Part shown: positions 32,449 to 32,590 of the stretch, one piece after another
Numbering within the stretch: position 1 is the first letter of the stretch
Layout: each line of letters begins with the position of its first letter
Source: Ruminococcus sp.
GTDB taxonomy: Bacteria > Bacillota > Clostridia > Oscillospirales > Ruminococcaceae
Assembly: GCA_017534595.1 (NCBI GenBank)
Contig: JAFXVY010000037.1
Coordinates: 1-32,590 of the forward strand
Reading direction: 5' to 3'
DNA length: 32,590 nucleotides
Position numbers and translations under genes: made by a program
Notes under the pieces: generated by a model
What the model was told of the DNA's origin: nothing
The model's input: only the letters and a program-made list of their open reading frames with translations
The model's database searches: none

Positions 32449-32590
32449 AGGCAACACCGCACAACCACCGGCTAACGCCTTTGTACATCATCCGCTTGCA
32501 TATTTTCCGTCATTATTACCGTGTCAACTTGTTGACACTATTCTCCTTGCCTTGCGCCAGCAAGGCGGCGTCGAATTTAGGCAATCTGAC
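32449..32590. mobile_element. MITE-like repeat, copy 2 (right end cut by window edge)
   Basis: It begins 6 bases after the last sortase stop with the 19-bp terminal repeat AGGCAACACCGCACAACCA (32449-32467), the reverse complement of the right end of copy 1. From 32483 it matches copy 1 from base 1, except that the 11-base segment 31-41 of copy 1 is replaced by 28 bases (32513-32540). These contain the perfect palindrome GTGTCAAC-TT-GTTGACAC (32521-32538). No separate terminator is seen after the pilus locus; the element's hairpins may serve as one. Confidence 0.72.

Noticed and set aside
1-32590. CRISPR array or phage structural module
   Set aside because: No regularly spaced identical repeats with unique spacers, and no capsid, tail, terminase or conjugation genes were seen.

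Overview
The window looks like chromosome from a Gram-positive, cellulolytic gut or rumen bacterium of the Ruminococcus type (Oscillospiraceae). The grounds are a secreted protein with a C-terminal type I dockerin (cellulosome attachment), a sortase-dependent pilus locus with LPxTG anchors, Firmicutes-type promoters (TTGACA-N17-TATAAT) and strong GGAGG ribosome binding sites. Species cannot be fixed from the sequence alone.

Layout. 1-140: right part of a small inverted-repeat (MITE-like) element; the left part of a second copy in the same orientation closes the window at 32449-32590. 362-4642: very large secreted dockerin protein built from eleven tandem modules of about 119 residues. 4796-6378: birA-bioY biotin operon behind a promoter that overlaps a recognisable BirA operator. 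6519-6719: two tRNA-Ser genes (anticodons UGA and GCU). 6697-11878: a decayed integrated element in the 3' end of tRNA-Ser(GCU), bounded by a 24-bp direct repeat. It holds an integrase stub, a 5'-truncated hydrolase-like gene, a DMT-type permease, a degraded small ORF, a short transcript with a 14-codon ORF, and a frameshifted HD-GYP sensor. 12053-16378, minus strand: a secreted protein of unknown function, a MATE transporter and an aldo/keto reductase. 16709-20422, plus strand: tldD, a tldE/pmbA-like partner, and a membrane protein fusing a possible heme-binding helical domain to a flavodoxin. 20694-32443, plus strand: small coiled-coil protein, signal peptidase I, 2215-residue LPETG adhesin, LPETG major pilin, class C sortase, LPQTG minor pilin and a second, divergent sortase.

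How the genes fit together. The last seven genes read as one pilus-assembly unit. Signal peptidase clears the secreted precursors, the class C sortase polymerises the major pilin and adds the giant tip adhesin, and the LPQTG protein plus the second sortase probably anchor the fibre to peptidoglycan. BirA and BioY couple biotin uptake to repression by biotinyl-AMP-loaded BirA. TldD/TldE form a heterodimeric metalloprotease of unknown local substrate, followed by the redox fusion protein. The dockerin protein would be displayed through a cohesin encoded elsewhere.

Most novel: the eleven-module dockerin protein; the adhesin whose last two CnaB domains each contain an inserted module; the paired MITE-like elements, one carrying an extra palindrome; the tldD/tldE/heme-flavodoxin cluster; and the tRNA-Ser element remnant. 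All functional statements are by reading motifs; no database search was run.
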